DNA of 9,327 bases, taken from NCBI GenBank assembly GCA_003557085.1, contig PWPR01000123.1:1-9327 (forward strand), in the 5' to 3' direction. Position 1 is the first letter of the stretch; each line of letters begins with the position of its first letter. The translations under genes were made by a program, and so were the position numbers. Shown piece after piece: positions 1 through 6,245 of this stretch. Source of the DNA: Clostridia bacterium (lineage in GTDB: Bacteria; Bacillota; UBA994; PWPR01). Under the pieces are notes generated by a model, which had not been told where the DNA came from, did no database searches, and saw nothing but the letters and a program-made list of their open reading frames with translations.

Positions 1-170
1 AGCTCAGCTGGGGTCATTTCCACCTCTTCTGAAATGTTACTATGTTCTTTTATCCATTTATATATCGTTGTTCTTGTTACGCCATATTCACTACTTAGAT
101 CTGCTACTGATTGACCAGTATAATGCAACTCTACTATTGTTTCTTTGAACTCTTGTGAATATCTAGACAT
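1..170 (-). CDS. IS3-family transposase OrfA, N-terminal part (cut by window edge)
   Basis: The visible 56 codons start MSRYSQEFKETIVELHYTGQ and continue through a helix-turn-helix with the core VADLSSEYGVTRTTIYKWIK. This is the typical N-terminus of IS3/IS911-type OrfA proteins (HTH_Tnp_1), which bind the element's terminal inverted repeats. The coiled-coil region, the OrfA/OrfB frameshift site and the DDE catalytic OrfB would lie left of the window. The ATG at 168-170 is preceded by AAGGAG nine bases upstream, which supports this start. Whether the complete transposase is intact cannot be judged. Confidence 0.85.
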   Translation of the reverse strand, partial: MSRYSQEFKETIVELHYTGQSVADLSSEYGVTRTTIYKWIKEHSNISEEVEMTPAE

Positions 171-222
171 TGGACACCACTCCTTGATATTTTTATTTTA
201 CCATTTAACTTTTTGGTGTCCA
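171..222 (-). repeat. Inverted repeat flanking the OrfA leader (possible fold-back element)
   Basis: TGGACACCA at 171-179 is the exact inverted copy of TGGTGTCCA at 214-222. Only transcripts entering the IS from outside would contain both arms. In such RNA a 9-bp stem would form with the Shine-Dalgarno AAGGAG (180-185) in its loop and the stem base touching the ATG. The element's own transcript, starting near 188, lacks the outer arm. The repeat is certain; the regulatory role is inferred by analogy with transposase genes protected from read-through expression. Confidence 0.6.
195..222 (-). promoter_or_regulatory. Transposase promoter inside the IS end
   Basis: On the minus strand TGGACA (217-222) is a five-of-six match to the -35 consensus and coincides with the extreme tip of the element. 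A 16-bp spacer leads to TAAAAT (195-200), preceded by TGG as an extended -10. Transcription would begin near 188, about 20 bases before the OrfA ATG. The promoter is a sequence-based prediction. Confidence 0.6.
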
Positions 223-1605
223 ACAAACTATACTAGATCCAGTACCCATAACGAGCTACACTATTACGGTTACTATACTATTCATTATGATTGGAATTAC
301 AGCAAAGATGTTATTGTTTCATACCAAAATGATAAGCTTGGATTTGTTGACTATCAAAGTAAAGAAGTCATTCCTCACCAATATGATAGCTTTATCCCTA
401 TTGAAGATTTTAATAACAGCCATATCATCTTATCTAAAAACAACAAGTATGGGGTGATAGATAGTAGAACAGGAAAAACTAAAATTGAATTTGAATATGA
501 GAAGATTGATTTAATCAATAGCAAATATAATATTTATATAGCTGACACTACCACTGGTTCTTTTCTATTAGATCAAAGTGAGAATGTTCTACTGGACTTA
601 TCTGAACATAGTATTGAGAGACAATCCTTTGATGGCACTTATCTTGTTTGTTCAAAAAATGGATTATATGGCATATATAATGTGGAAAGCAAAGAGATTT
701 TGTTACAACCAATCTTTTAGGATATTCAGATAAAAGATGATGGAAAATTTTATATTAAGCTAGATGGCAAGTGGGGTGTGAAAGATCATGATTTAAAAAT
801 CTTAATAGAGCTAATATATGACAGACTAAACCTTTTTCAAAATGATAAGGCTTATTTTGAAAAAAATGATGAAAAAGGTTTCATCTCTTACGAAAATGAA
901 ATCTACTTACTTGGCAACCCTGATGCTGTTTATTATAAAGAAAAGCCTGTTCTGATTAGAGAAGATGGGAAGTATGGCATAGTAAACAAGAATTTCATAC
1001 CACCTGAAGCTAAATACCAAGGTTTTAACTTTCTGATGGGTAGTGGAGATTTATTGCAAAAGTTTAGATCTCATCAATTAAAGTTGTTTCAAAAAGATGA
1101 TTTGTGGGCCATTTATGATTTGACAAATGAAGAATTTGATAGTGACTTCATCTTTGGCTTTAACGAGAATGAATTTCCTCAAGTTTTTGACTTTTATGAT
1201 TCTGTTGGTCTTATTGCACTTTTAGACGGTCAAGACTATGAAAGTTTATATAATGTAAACTTAGGCAAAGCTATAGCTAACGAAGAAGATTATGACTCTT
1301 TTAGCTTATTAATAAATAACAGAGCACAAGTAAGAAAAGATGGAAAATATGGTTTTATAAATGAGCACGGGGATCTAATAACTGATATCATATATGATGA
1401 AACAACTAATTTTATATATGGGATAGCTGGAGTAAGAATTGGCAATAAAGTTGGATATATTCATAAAAATGGAGAATATATAGTAGATTTATTCAAGCAC
1501 TCAGGAGATTTAACACTTGAATACTATATAAGTTCTGGAGTACACCATGGTGTTGGAAATCTTTATTTTGCAAAGCATGGTGATATTATTTACCCATATA
1601 AGTAA
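223..1605 (+). pseudogene. WG-repeat protein, 5'-truncated by the IS and interrupted by an amber codon
   Basis: One reading frame runs from the IS junction to the TAA at 1603-1605 with a single in-frame TAG at 718-720. It encodes about nine WG beta-repeats, with cores such as NDKLGFVDYQ, NNKYGVIDSR, NGLYGIYNVE, DGKWGVKDHD, DGKYGIVNKN, DGKYGFINEH and GNKVGYIHKN, each followed by a hydrophobic strand and a Y-D/E turn. The TAG falls where other repeats have the acidic residue of the IYD/YE turn, so a single substitution from GAG (or CAG) explains it. The sequence continues without loss of repeat phase. No start codon with a Shine-Dalgarno remains, because the 5' end abuts the IS. The GTG at 778 lies inside a WG motif and is not a credible start. 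WG-repeat proteins are often surface-associated or have unknown binding roles; no function is assigned. Alternatives are a very recent lesion or a sequencing error at the TAG. Confidence 0.8.
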
Positions 1606-1628
1606 GTTATATTATTGCAAAACTATAT

Positions 1629-1683
1629 AAAAACTAATAAAGCAGGAAAACTCTCAAGGATTCTACCTGCTTTATTAGTTTTT
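1629..1683. terminator. Bidirectional rho-independent terminator
   Basis: A perfect 18-bp inverted repeat (1629-1646 and 1666-1683) with a 19-nt loop starts 23 bases after the stop of the WG-repeat pseudogene and ends 16 bases before the convergent LURP-like gene's stop. The stem core is AATAAAGCAGG/CCTGCTTTATT, and its ends are A5 and T5 tracts, so each strand ends the hairpin in a run of U. It fits termination of both convergent units. Confidence 0.85.
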
Positions 1684-1699
1684 AGTCAAGCACTTTTCA

Positions 1700-2182
1700 T
1701 CATTTGGATTGACTATCCTTAATACAATCAACTGCTATCATTAAAGCTACGATTATATCTTGATGGCTTTCATCAATTATGGTTAACTCATAGGTATCGC
1801 CCCAAGTTAAAAATTGCTTCTTAATAGTCCCTATAAGAGTTCCATGCCTATAAACAGAAAAGTTATAATTGAATATATCTCCTTCCAAGACAATTCCTAG
1901 CTCTTCAGGCAAAACATCTATCTGCTTGCCAAGAAGCCTTAAGCGACTATGCAATCTGATCTCTTTATTATTAGAGAACTTAACAACATACTTAGGTAAA
2001 AGAGTAAATACTTCTTTATCAATAGTGAAAACATTACTCCCATGAGCATCACTTACATGAACAGTATTTCCTATCAACTTAAAGTCTTGATCTACTTGAT
2101 AAACTGCATTCTGATTCTCATCTAATACTGGATAATGGTCAGTAATTTTGAAGACCTTCTGTTTTATATATAGTTTTTTCAT
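1700..2182 (-). CDS. LURP-one-related (YxjI/tubby-like) family protein
   Basis: This is a 160-residue protein, close to the roughly 160-aa length of bacterial YxjI/LURP-one-related proteins. The family features are visible: an N-terminal MKKLYIKQKVFKITDHY, repeated short beta strands (NAVYQVDQDFKLIGNTVHV, VFTIDKEVFTLLPKYVV), and a C-terminal strand-helix ending in IIVALMIAVDCIKDS that would be the buried helix of the tubby-like barrel. The family fold is related to scramblases and plant LURP1, but its biochemical role in bacteria is unknown. No signal peptide or membrane anchor is evident, so it is probably cytoplasmic. An upstream in-frame ATG would add 16 residues (MTAHKGLKIYYEKGSY), but the strong AAAAGGGGAG site immediately before the second methionine favours the shorter start. 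It appears monocistronic. Confidence 0.8.
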   Translation of the reverse strand: MKKLYIKQKVFKITDHYPVLDENQNAVYQVDQDFKLIGNTVHVSDAHGSNVFTIDKEVFTLLPKYVVKFSNNKEIRLHSRLRLLGKQIDVLPEELGIVLEGDIFNYNFSVYRHGTLIGTIKKQFLTWGDTYELTIIDESHQDIIVALMIAVDCIKDSQSK

Positions 2183-2186
2183 ATAA

Positions 2187-2196
2187 CTCCCCTTTT
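2187..2196 (-). promoter_or_regulatory. Ribosome binding site that sets the LURP-like start
   Basis: AAAAGGGGAG on the minus strand ends four bases before the ATG at 2180-2182. No comparable site precedes the upstream ATG at 2228-2230. This decides the start in favour of the 160-residue form. Confidence 0.75.
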
Positions 2197-2230
2197 CATA
2201 ATATATTTTCAAACCTTTATGAGCTGTCAT

Positions 2231-2670
2231 CTAGACAAGAAACCTTCTTATCTCATCATTGTGATAAAGTTTTCTCTTGTTAAGAAACTTAATTGGATTT
2301 CTTTTGGCAAGATTTACAAACTACTTTGTTTCCAATTTATCTACTTCCTATTGGAATTCTTATGCAAACCCTTCGGCTGCTCTTCATTTAAGACGTAAAA
2401 TTTCTTGAAATGTTCTCCTGTTTTTGACAAAGCACCTTTTTGCTTAAATTGCATTGTAAGAATATTATAAACTTTAGACTTTCCTGCTCTTTTTAAGTTT
2501 CAAAGAAACTCTTCTGATTGGATCTATCCATAGCTTATCGTACGCATTAAACAAGTTATCAAGAGAGGTCAAAAACTTGCTATAATCATTAACTAAGCTA
2601 GCTCTTCTTTGCTATCTAGCGAATAATTATCAAGCCCATTTATGACACTTTTCACATCATATCCCTTTAT
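2231..2670 (-). pseudogene. Probable remnant of a decayed gene, family not recognised
   Basis: This 440-bp stretch has no intact gene, but three minus-strand frames carry consecutive protein-like segments. From right to left they are: DVKSVINGLDNYSLDSKEEL (about 2596-2655, ended by TAG at 2593-2595); DYSKFLTSLDNLFNAYDKLW and onward to RRVSLKLKK in a shifted frame (about 2490-2605); KSKVYNILTMQFKQKGALSK and GEHFKKFYVLNEEQPKGLHK back in the first frame (to a stop at 2341-2343); and FVNLAKRNPIKFLNKRKLYH with NDEIRRFLV in another frame (to a stop at 2231-2233). The segments abut and look like one ORF of about 140 residues broken by frameshifts and nonsense codons. The rightmost segment happens to be in frame with the MazG-like gene after its stop. 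The alternative is AT-rich non-coding DNA with chance open segments. Confidence 0.4.
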
Positions 2671-2991
2671 TTAAAAAATAACCCTATCCAGTATTATTCC
2701 CTTTTCAAATCCTCCACGTTTTTTCCTTTTATTTTTACGCATTAGTTCAATTTCTTCAAATTCTTTCTTCTCGACAACCTCTATTAATGAATGAATAATC
2801 TCTAAAACATCTGCTAGCTCTTCTACTTCAAAACTTTCTTTATACTCTTCTATCTCTTCAAAAAGTTTGTCAATCAATAGATTCCTCAAATGATTATTGT
2901 CTTTTGCTTTTCTTGTAATAGCCTGCTTGCCATCCTCATGAATTATTTGCGGGATTTTATCCCTAACTAACTTGTCATACATAACTTCCAT
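2671..2991 (-). CDS. MazG-like / all-alpha NTP pyrophosphatase family protein
   Basis: The product is a 106-residue protein with the opening KLVRDKIPQIIHEDGK (residues 7-22), characteristic of small MazG-like, phosphoribosyl-ATP pyrophosphohydrolase-related proteins. It also carries the metal-binding helices of the superfamily: EEIEEYKE (45-52, ExxE type) and VEELADVLEII (56-66, ExxD type). The C-terminal KRGGFEKGIIL is typical of this subfamily, so the gene seems full length. Members are cytoplasmic all-alpha enzymes thought to hydrolyse nucleoside triphosphates, possibly non-canonical ones; the substrate here is unknown. GAGAGG seven bases before the first ATG supports the start; a second ATG three codons in is a weaker option. 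It is transcribed from its own promoter and is separated from the zinc locus by a terminator. The decayed stretch follows directly after its stop. Confidence 0.8.
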   Translation of the reverse strand: MEVMYDKLVRDKIPQIIHEDGKQAITRKAKDNNHLRNLLIDKLFEEIEEYKESFEVEELADVLEIIHSLIEVVEKKEFEEIELMRKNKRKKRGGFEKGIILDRVIF

Positions 2992-3020
2992 TTGGTTCCC
3001 TCTCTTAACTTTCTACTTCT

Positions 3021-3050
3021 ATTATATGTTATTTAGCTTACTAGTTTAAA
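3021..3050 (-). promoter_or_regulatory. Promoter of the MazG-like gene
   Basis: A perfect TATAAT (3021-3026, minus strand) lies 18 bp downstream of TTTAAA (3045-3050), a four-of-six -35 match. It is 29 bases upstream of the MazG-like ATG. It also lies downstream of the terminator that closes the zinc locus, as expected for an independent unit. Confidence 0.65.
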
Positions 3051-3107
3051 GTCATTTCCAATCCTTACACAAAACGATGTTTAGGAGATAATAAAACTTA
3101 TGCTGTT

Positions 3108-3141
3108 AAAAAATAAAGGCTCTATCATTAAGATAAAGCCT
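3108..3141 (-). terminator. Rho-independent terminator of the zinc operon
   Basis: Read on the minus strand, AGGCTTTATC and GATAGAGCCT form a 10-bp stem with one G-U pair and a five-base loop. It is followed at once by TTATTTTTT (3116-3108). It lies 76 bases beyond the zur stop and before the MazG-like promoter. Confidence 0.85.
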
Positions 3142-3168
3142 AGTAGTGAGAAACCTATCATAAAATAA

Positions 3169-3214
3169 CTTTCTAACAATTGAGAGTATATAGTTATATT
3201 GCGCTGTTAGAAGG
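3169..3214 (-). repeat. Inverted repeat just after the zur stop codon
   Basis: TTCTAACA (3171-3178) pairs with TGTTAGAA (3205-3212) and is extended by one G-U and one G-C pair, with a 26-nt loop. It starts 3 bases after the zur stop. The downstream T-tract is weak (AGTTATTTT), so it may be a secondary 3' hairpin and not the main terminator. Confidence 0.4.
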
Positions 3215-3217
3215 TGA

Positions 3218-3637
3218 CTATTGACATTTAGGGCAAAAACCATGCATCTCTAACTTGTGACCAAAGATGACATACCCTGTTTTCTCACTTAAATCTTTTT
3301 CTAGACCACTAAGAGGGCATTTGTTAATCTCTACTCTTTGCTTGCATCTAGAACATATTAAATAATGCTTGTGCGTTAAATCATTTAGCTTATATAAAGC
3401 TTTATTATCTTCAGAAAGATATGTTTTTACTATGATTTCTTTACTCTCAAATAAGTCCAAAGTTCTATAAATCGTTGATAAACTCAAATTTGATTTTTTT
3501 ATCATTAAACTTCCATAAATTTCTTCAGCTGACAATGCTTCTTTCGAGTCTTTTAAAATGCTTAGAATTTGATCTCTTTGTTTAGTATTTTTTATTTTAT
3601 ATTCAATAAAGATATCTTCATTACATAGCTCTTTCAT
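3218..3637 (-). CDS. zur: Fur-family metalloregulator, probably the zinc repressor Zur
   Basis: This 139-residue protein has the Fur-family layout. A winged helix occupies about residues 15-85, with the recognition helix in LSLSTIYRTLDLFESKEIIV (51-70). The C-terminal dimerisation domain has HKHYLICSRC (89-98) and HGFCPKC (132-138). The two CxxC pairs (C95/C98 and C135/C138) form the structural zinc site. Histidines 89, 91, 127 and 132 are candidates for the sensing site. Family members dimerise and, when metal-loaded, bind palindromes over promoters. The sequence alone does not cleanly separate Zur from Fur or PerR. The call rests on its place 35 bp behind znuB as the last gene of a zinc-uptake operon, which implies autoregulation from the znuA promoter. 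AGGAG eight bases before the ATG supports the start. Confidence 0.85.
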   Translation of the reverse strand: MKELCNEDIFIEYKIKNTKQRDQILSILKDSKEALSAEEIYGSLMIKKSNLSLSTIYRTLDLFESKEIIVKTYLSEDNKALYKLNDLTHKHYLICSRCKQRVEINKCPLSGLEKDLSEKTGYVIFGHKLEMHGFCPKCQ

Positions 3638-3672
3638 GATCCATCTCCTAATAAATTTTCAAGCTTTGCAAC

Positions 3673-4488
3673 TTATGCTCTTGAGTTAAGCATTCGCTTT
3701 GACATAAAGAGTATTAAATATGCAATTGAAGCCACAATTACAATCAATGGTCCAGAAGGAGCATTAATTGTATATGAAAGCCATAGCCCTACTAAACAGT
3801 ATATCACACTTGTAATTACTGCTAAAATCATTCTATTTCTTAAACCTTTTGTAAATAGGCTTGCTGTTGCTGTAGGAGCTGTAAATAGAGCTATAACCAA
3901 AATAATGCCTACAGCTCTTATCAATACAACTACTGAGATTGCGATTAAAATGAACAAAAAATATTCTAAGAAAGTAGTATTTACACCTAATATAGTTGTA
4001 AACTCTTGATCGAATAAATATGCTTTCCAGTAATTAAAAAGCATTGAAAAAGCTATAATAACAACTCCAGTGAATAGAGCAATCAATCTCAAATCTGCTC
4101 TAGTTACTGTCAAAACGTTACCAAAAAGGTATGATGATATCATTGGAGGATATCCTGGCATGATATTAATAAAGATAACACCTAACGCCATCCCTAATGA
4201 CCAAAAAAGCCCTATTATCAAGTCTGAAGCAACTCCACCATTTCGCTTGATATAGCCTATTCCTAAAGCTGCTAAAATAGAAAAAAGTAAAGCCCCAATA
4301 ATAGGTTCAAAGCCGAGGAGATAACCAAGTCCCACTCCTCCAAAAGAAGTGTGTGCTATTCCTCCACTCATCATTACAAGTTTTTTTTCAACGATCACAA
4401 CACCAATAACTCCACACACAACACTTGCTAAGATAATTGCAAAGAAAGCATTTTGTAGAAACTGGTATTGCAGTATTGCTCTTATCAT
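3673..4488 (-). CDS. znuB: Zinc/manganese ABC transporter permease (ZnuB type)
   Basis: This is a 271-residue hydrophobic protein of the ABC-3 metal permease family, with about eight membrane-spanning helices. Typical family stretches are visible: EKKLVMMSGGIAHTSFGGVG (34-53) after the first helix, and the C-terminal VGIILVIALFTAPTATASLF. The cytoplasmic loop near the latter would contact the ATPase. It forms the membrane channel through which zinc delivered by ZnuA is imported at the expense of ATP hydrolysed by ZnuC. The gene starts 10 bases after the znuC stop, with GGGGGAG as ribosome site, so translation is probably coupled. Metal specificity (Zn versus Mn or Fe) cannot be read from the permease; zinc is inferred from the CobW and Zur neighbours. 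Confidence 0.9.
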   Translation of the reverse strand: MIRAILQYQFLQNAFFAIILASVVCGVIGVVIVEKKLVMMSGGIAHTSFGGVGLGYLLGFEPIIGALLFSILAALGIGYIKRNGGVASDLIIGLFWSLGMALGVIFINIMPGYPPMISSYLFGNVLTVTRADLRLIALFTGVVIIAFSMLFNYWKAYLFDQEFTTILGVNTTFLEYFLFILIAISVVVLIRAVGIILVIALFTAPTATASLFTKGLRNRMILAVITSVIYCLVGLWLSYTINAPSGPLIVIVASIAYLILFMSKRMLNSRA

Positions 4489-4498
4489 TAAACTCCCC

Positions 4499-5254
4499 CT
4501 AATGCTCCTTTAGCTTTCTATGAGAGACACCATGAACAAGCAAGTCTACAGGATATCCATACAAGGTGTTTATAACCTCTTGATTTAAGCCTTCATTACC
4601 ATGATAAGTTAATCTCTGATTAATACAAGCAATTGTACTAACATGCTCAGAAATAGCAAGCAGATCATGTGTGACTAATATAATAGTAAGCTTTTTATTT
4701 AACACATGTAATAAATCATAGACTTGCTCTTTAGATTTAGCGTCTATAGAAGCAGTTGGCTCATCCAAAACCAATATCTTAGGGTCAACAGCTAATGCTC
4801 TTGCAATCAACATTTTTTGGAACTCCCCGCCAGAAAGCTCATTTATCTGCCTATTTCTCAACTTATGAATATTAACTTTTTCTAGAAGCTCTTCTGCTTT
4901 AGTTATTTCTTCTTTTCTATAACTCTTAAATGGCCTAAGCTTTGATTCAAGCATTGCAGCTAAAACAACATCTAGCACGTTTATTGGGAAACTTTTATTA
5001 AGCTCTACAACTTGTGGTACATACCCAACAGCTTTACCTGTTTTACCCGGAGCTTCTCCAAGGATCTCTATTTTTCCAGAAGATATTTTTACAAGTCCTA
5101 AAATAGCTTTTATTAAAGTAGTCTTACCTCCACCATTTGGACCAATTATTCCTAGATACTCTTGCTCTAAAACATCTAAATTTACATCAATTAATGCTTT
5201 AGTTTTATTATAGTTTACAGAAAGACTGTTAACTTTTATTATTTTGTCTTTCAT
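4499..5254 (-). CDS. znuC: Zinc/manganese ABC transporter ATP-binding protein (ZnuC type)
   Basis: The 251-residue cytoplasmic ATPase has every motif of an active ABC subunit. These are Walker A GPNGGGKTT (38-46), the Q-loop glutamine in VGYVPQ (Q81), signature LSGGEFQ (140-146), Walker B ILVLDEP (160-166) with catalytic E165, a D-loop SIDAKS and switch histidine H196 in VTHD. The length and the C-terminal extension (GYPVDLLVHGVSHRKLKEH) match metal-type ABC-3 ATPases; the family often ends in such a His-containing tail. It powers uptake with ZnuB and ZnuA. It lies 16 bases after znuA, with a modest AAAGAG ribosome site, in the same operon. No abnormality is seen. Confidence 0.92.
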   Translation of the reverse strand: MKDKIIKVNSLSVNYNKTKALIDVNLDVLEQEYLGIIGPNGGGKTTLIKAILGLVKISSGKIEILGEAPGKTGKAVGYVPQVVELNKSFPINVLDVVLAAMLESKLRPFKSYRKEEITKAEELLEKVNIHKLRNRQINELSGGEFQKMLIARALAVDPKILVLDEPTASIDAKSKEQVYDLLHVLNKKLTIILVTHDLLAISEHVSTIACINQRLTYHGNEGLNQEVINTLYGYPVDLLVHGVSHRKLKEH

Positions 5255-5270
5255 GTAAGTTCACTCTTTC

Positions 5271-6149
5271 TTATTGAATTATTTCTGCAAAAAGATTTGC
5301 CATATTTAGCAAATTGTTAATATAGTCAGGAGAGAGCGGAGCTAATTGAATTGTTTTTCCACCTATTTCTTCAGCTAAAGCTTCAGCTTGTCTGCTAGAA
5401 ATTTCACTTTGATAGAACACAGCCTGTATGTTTCTTTCAAGAGCAAGGTCAATCATTGCCTGCATGTCTTGAGGGCTAGCTTCACCACCATCATTTTCTA
5501 GTGCATACATTCTTAGTCCATAATCATCAGCTAGATATCCAAAAGCAGGATGATAAACAATAAAGCTTCCATCTTCAATATCAGCTAATACTTCTTTCAT
5601 TTCTAAATCTAGTGCTTCTAGCTTTGCAATAAAAGCTTCTGCGTTAGTTGCAAAATATTCTGCATTTCCTGGGTCAATCATGGATAACTCTTCAGCAATT
5701 GCTTCAACCATTATCATAACTCTTCTTGGAGATAACCAGATATGAGGATCTCTTGTGCCAGGAGCTAGCTCTCTGTCTGGCTTAGTTTCCCTGACAATTT
5801 CATAAAGCTTAACCTCTTTAATATCAGGATAATCACTTAGCACTGGTAATATATTAGCTTGCTCTGCTGGTACACCTATCGAAAAGTAAATTTTAGACTT
5901 TGAAAATTCCTCTATCTCTTGAGGAGTAGGCTCATAATTTCCAGGACTAAAACCTGGGGGGACCATAACTGTTATATTTACTTTATCGCCTGCCACTCTT
6001 TCAACAAAAGTTCTCTGTGGAACAATACTAACTACAACATTAATTGGCTCAACTGCAGTTTCTTCCTCTGGCTCTTCTGCCACTTCATTAGTGCACGCAG
6101 TGAAAGCTAAGACTAGTATTAATAATATTGAAAATAGTTTCTTTTTCAT
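5271..6149 (-). CDS. znuA: Zinc ABC transporter substrate-binding lipoprotein (ZnuA type)
   Basis: This 292-residue lipoprotein of the cluster A-I metal-binding family has a lipoprotein signal, MKKKLFSILLILVLAFTAC, with acylated C19 (the phenylalanine at -3 is slightly atypical), then an acidic linker. Visible metal-site elements are DPHIWLSP (H136), VYHPAFGYLADDYGL (H200) and FYQSEISSRQAEALAEEIG (E249). The first histidine, normally in a dPHxyEPTP motif, is missing: the equivalent stretch is VPPGFSPGNYEPTP (63-76). There is no His-rich loop. It should capture metal outside the membrane and hand it to ZnuBC. An upstream ATG would add 16 residues, but GGAGGT directly before MKKK and the signal peptide fix the shorter start. 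It is the first gene after the palindromic operator. Confidence 0.88.
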   Translation of the reverse strand: MKKKLFSILLILVLAFTACTNEVAEEPEEETAVEPINVVVSIVPQRTFVERVAGDKVNITVMVPPGFSPGNYEPTPQEIEEFSKSKIYFSIGVPAEQANILPVLSDYPDIKEVKLYEIVRETKPDRELAPGTRDPHIWLSPRRVMIMVEAIAEELSMIDPGNAEYFATNAEAFIAKLEALDLEMKEVLADIEDGSFIVYHPAFGYLADDYGLRMYALENDGGEASPQDMQAMIDLALERNIQAVFYQSEISSRQAEALAEEIGGKTIQLAPLSPDYINNLLNMANLFAEIIQ

Positions 6150-6153
6150 TATT

Positions 6154-6159
6154 ACCTCC
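6154..6159 (-). promoter_or_regulatory. Strong Shine-Dalgarno that sets the znuA start
   Basis: GGAGGT on the minus strand sits four bases before the ATG at 6147-6149. It begins immediately after the last base pair of the upstream 24-bp inverted repeat. An in-frame ATG 16 codons upstream falls inside the palindrome and lacks such a site. Confidence 0.8.
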
Positions 6160-6212
6160 ATGATAAAATAGTAGTTGCGAATGCTAACCATTCGCAACTA
6201 CTATTTTATCAT
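6160..6212. promoter_or_regulatory. 24-bp perfect inverted repeat, probable Zur operator
   Basis: Positions 6160-6183 and 6189-6212 are exact reverse complements of each other, separated by five bases. The inner part, TTGCGAATG and CATTCGCAA around the spacer, resembles the size and symmetry of Fur/Zur-family operators. It is not the Bacillus Zur or Fur consensus. The repeat covers the predicted -10 element and start site of the znuA promoter, where a repressor would act. In RNA it would form a very stable hairpin ending next to the Shine-Dalgarno. Symmetry is certain; Zur binding is inferred from position and from the zur gene in the same operon. Confidence 0.7.
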
Positions 6213-6231
6213 AACATCTTTACCTTAGCAA
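6203..6231 (-). promoter_or_regulatory. Predicted promoter of znuA-znuC-znuB-zur
   Basis: TTGCTA (6226-6231, minus strand) and TAAAAT (6203-6208) are separated by exactly 17 bp and match the -35 and -10 consensus at four and five positions. The -10 lies within the outer part of the palindrome. Transcription would start near 6196, about 47 bases before the ATG. A weaker alternative, TTGCGA with TACTAT, lies wholly within the palindrome. Confidence 0.55.
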
Positions 6232-6245
6232 GATAAAGCACTAAA

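Larger units (their letters stand above)
1..222 (-). mobile_element. IS3-family insertion sequence, left-end fragment (partial)
   Basis: This is the terminus of an insertion sequence that continues beyond the left edge of the window. The outer end reads TGGACACCAAAAAGTTAA on the minus strand, starting at position 222. It has the TG..CA-type end usual for IS3-family elements and is followed by an OrfA reading frame in the expected orientation. The WG-repeat coding frame resumes at 223, which fixes the junction. The other IS end and the target-site duplication lie outside the window, so a duplication cannot be verified. Family assignment rests on the OrfA sequence and the terminus; the exact IS name is not recognised. 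Confidence 0.8.

Noticed and set aside
145..222. ATG at 145 as the start of the WG-repeat gene
   Set aside because: This part of the frame lies antisense to OrfA inside the IS and has no WG-type sequence; the protein-like region begins only at the IS junction at 223.
718..720. TAG read through as pyrrolysine
   Set aside because: WG-repeat proteins are not known to contain pyrrolysine and nothing nearby suggests that machinery; a simple nonsense mutation in a truncated gene is more likely.
778..1605. An independent gene starting at GTG 778
   Set aside because: The GTG encodes the valine of a WG motif (DGKWGV), the same repeat continues upstream in the same frame to the TAG at 718-720, and no convincing ribosome site is placed before it.
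2231..2670. Small non-coding RNA or riboswitch in the gap
   Set aside because: No strong stem, promoter-terminator pair or recognisable aptamer pattern was found; decayed coding sequence explains it better.
6160..6212. The palindrome as an intrinsic terminator for the upstream permease genes
   Set aside because: On the minus strand the stem is followed by GGAGGTAATAATG and not by a U-tract, so it does not meet the usual requirement.
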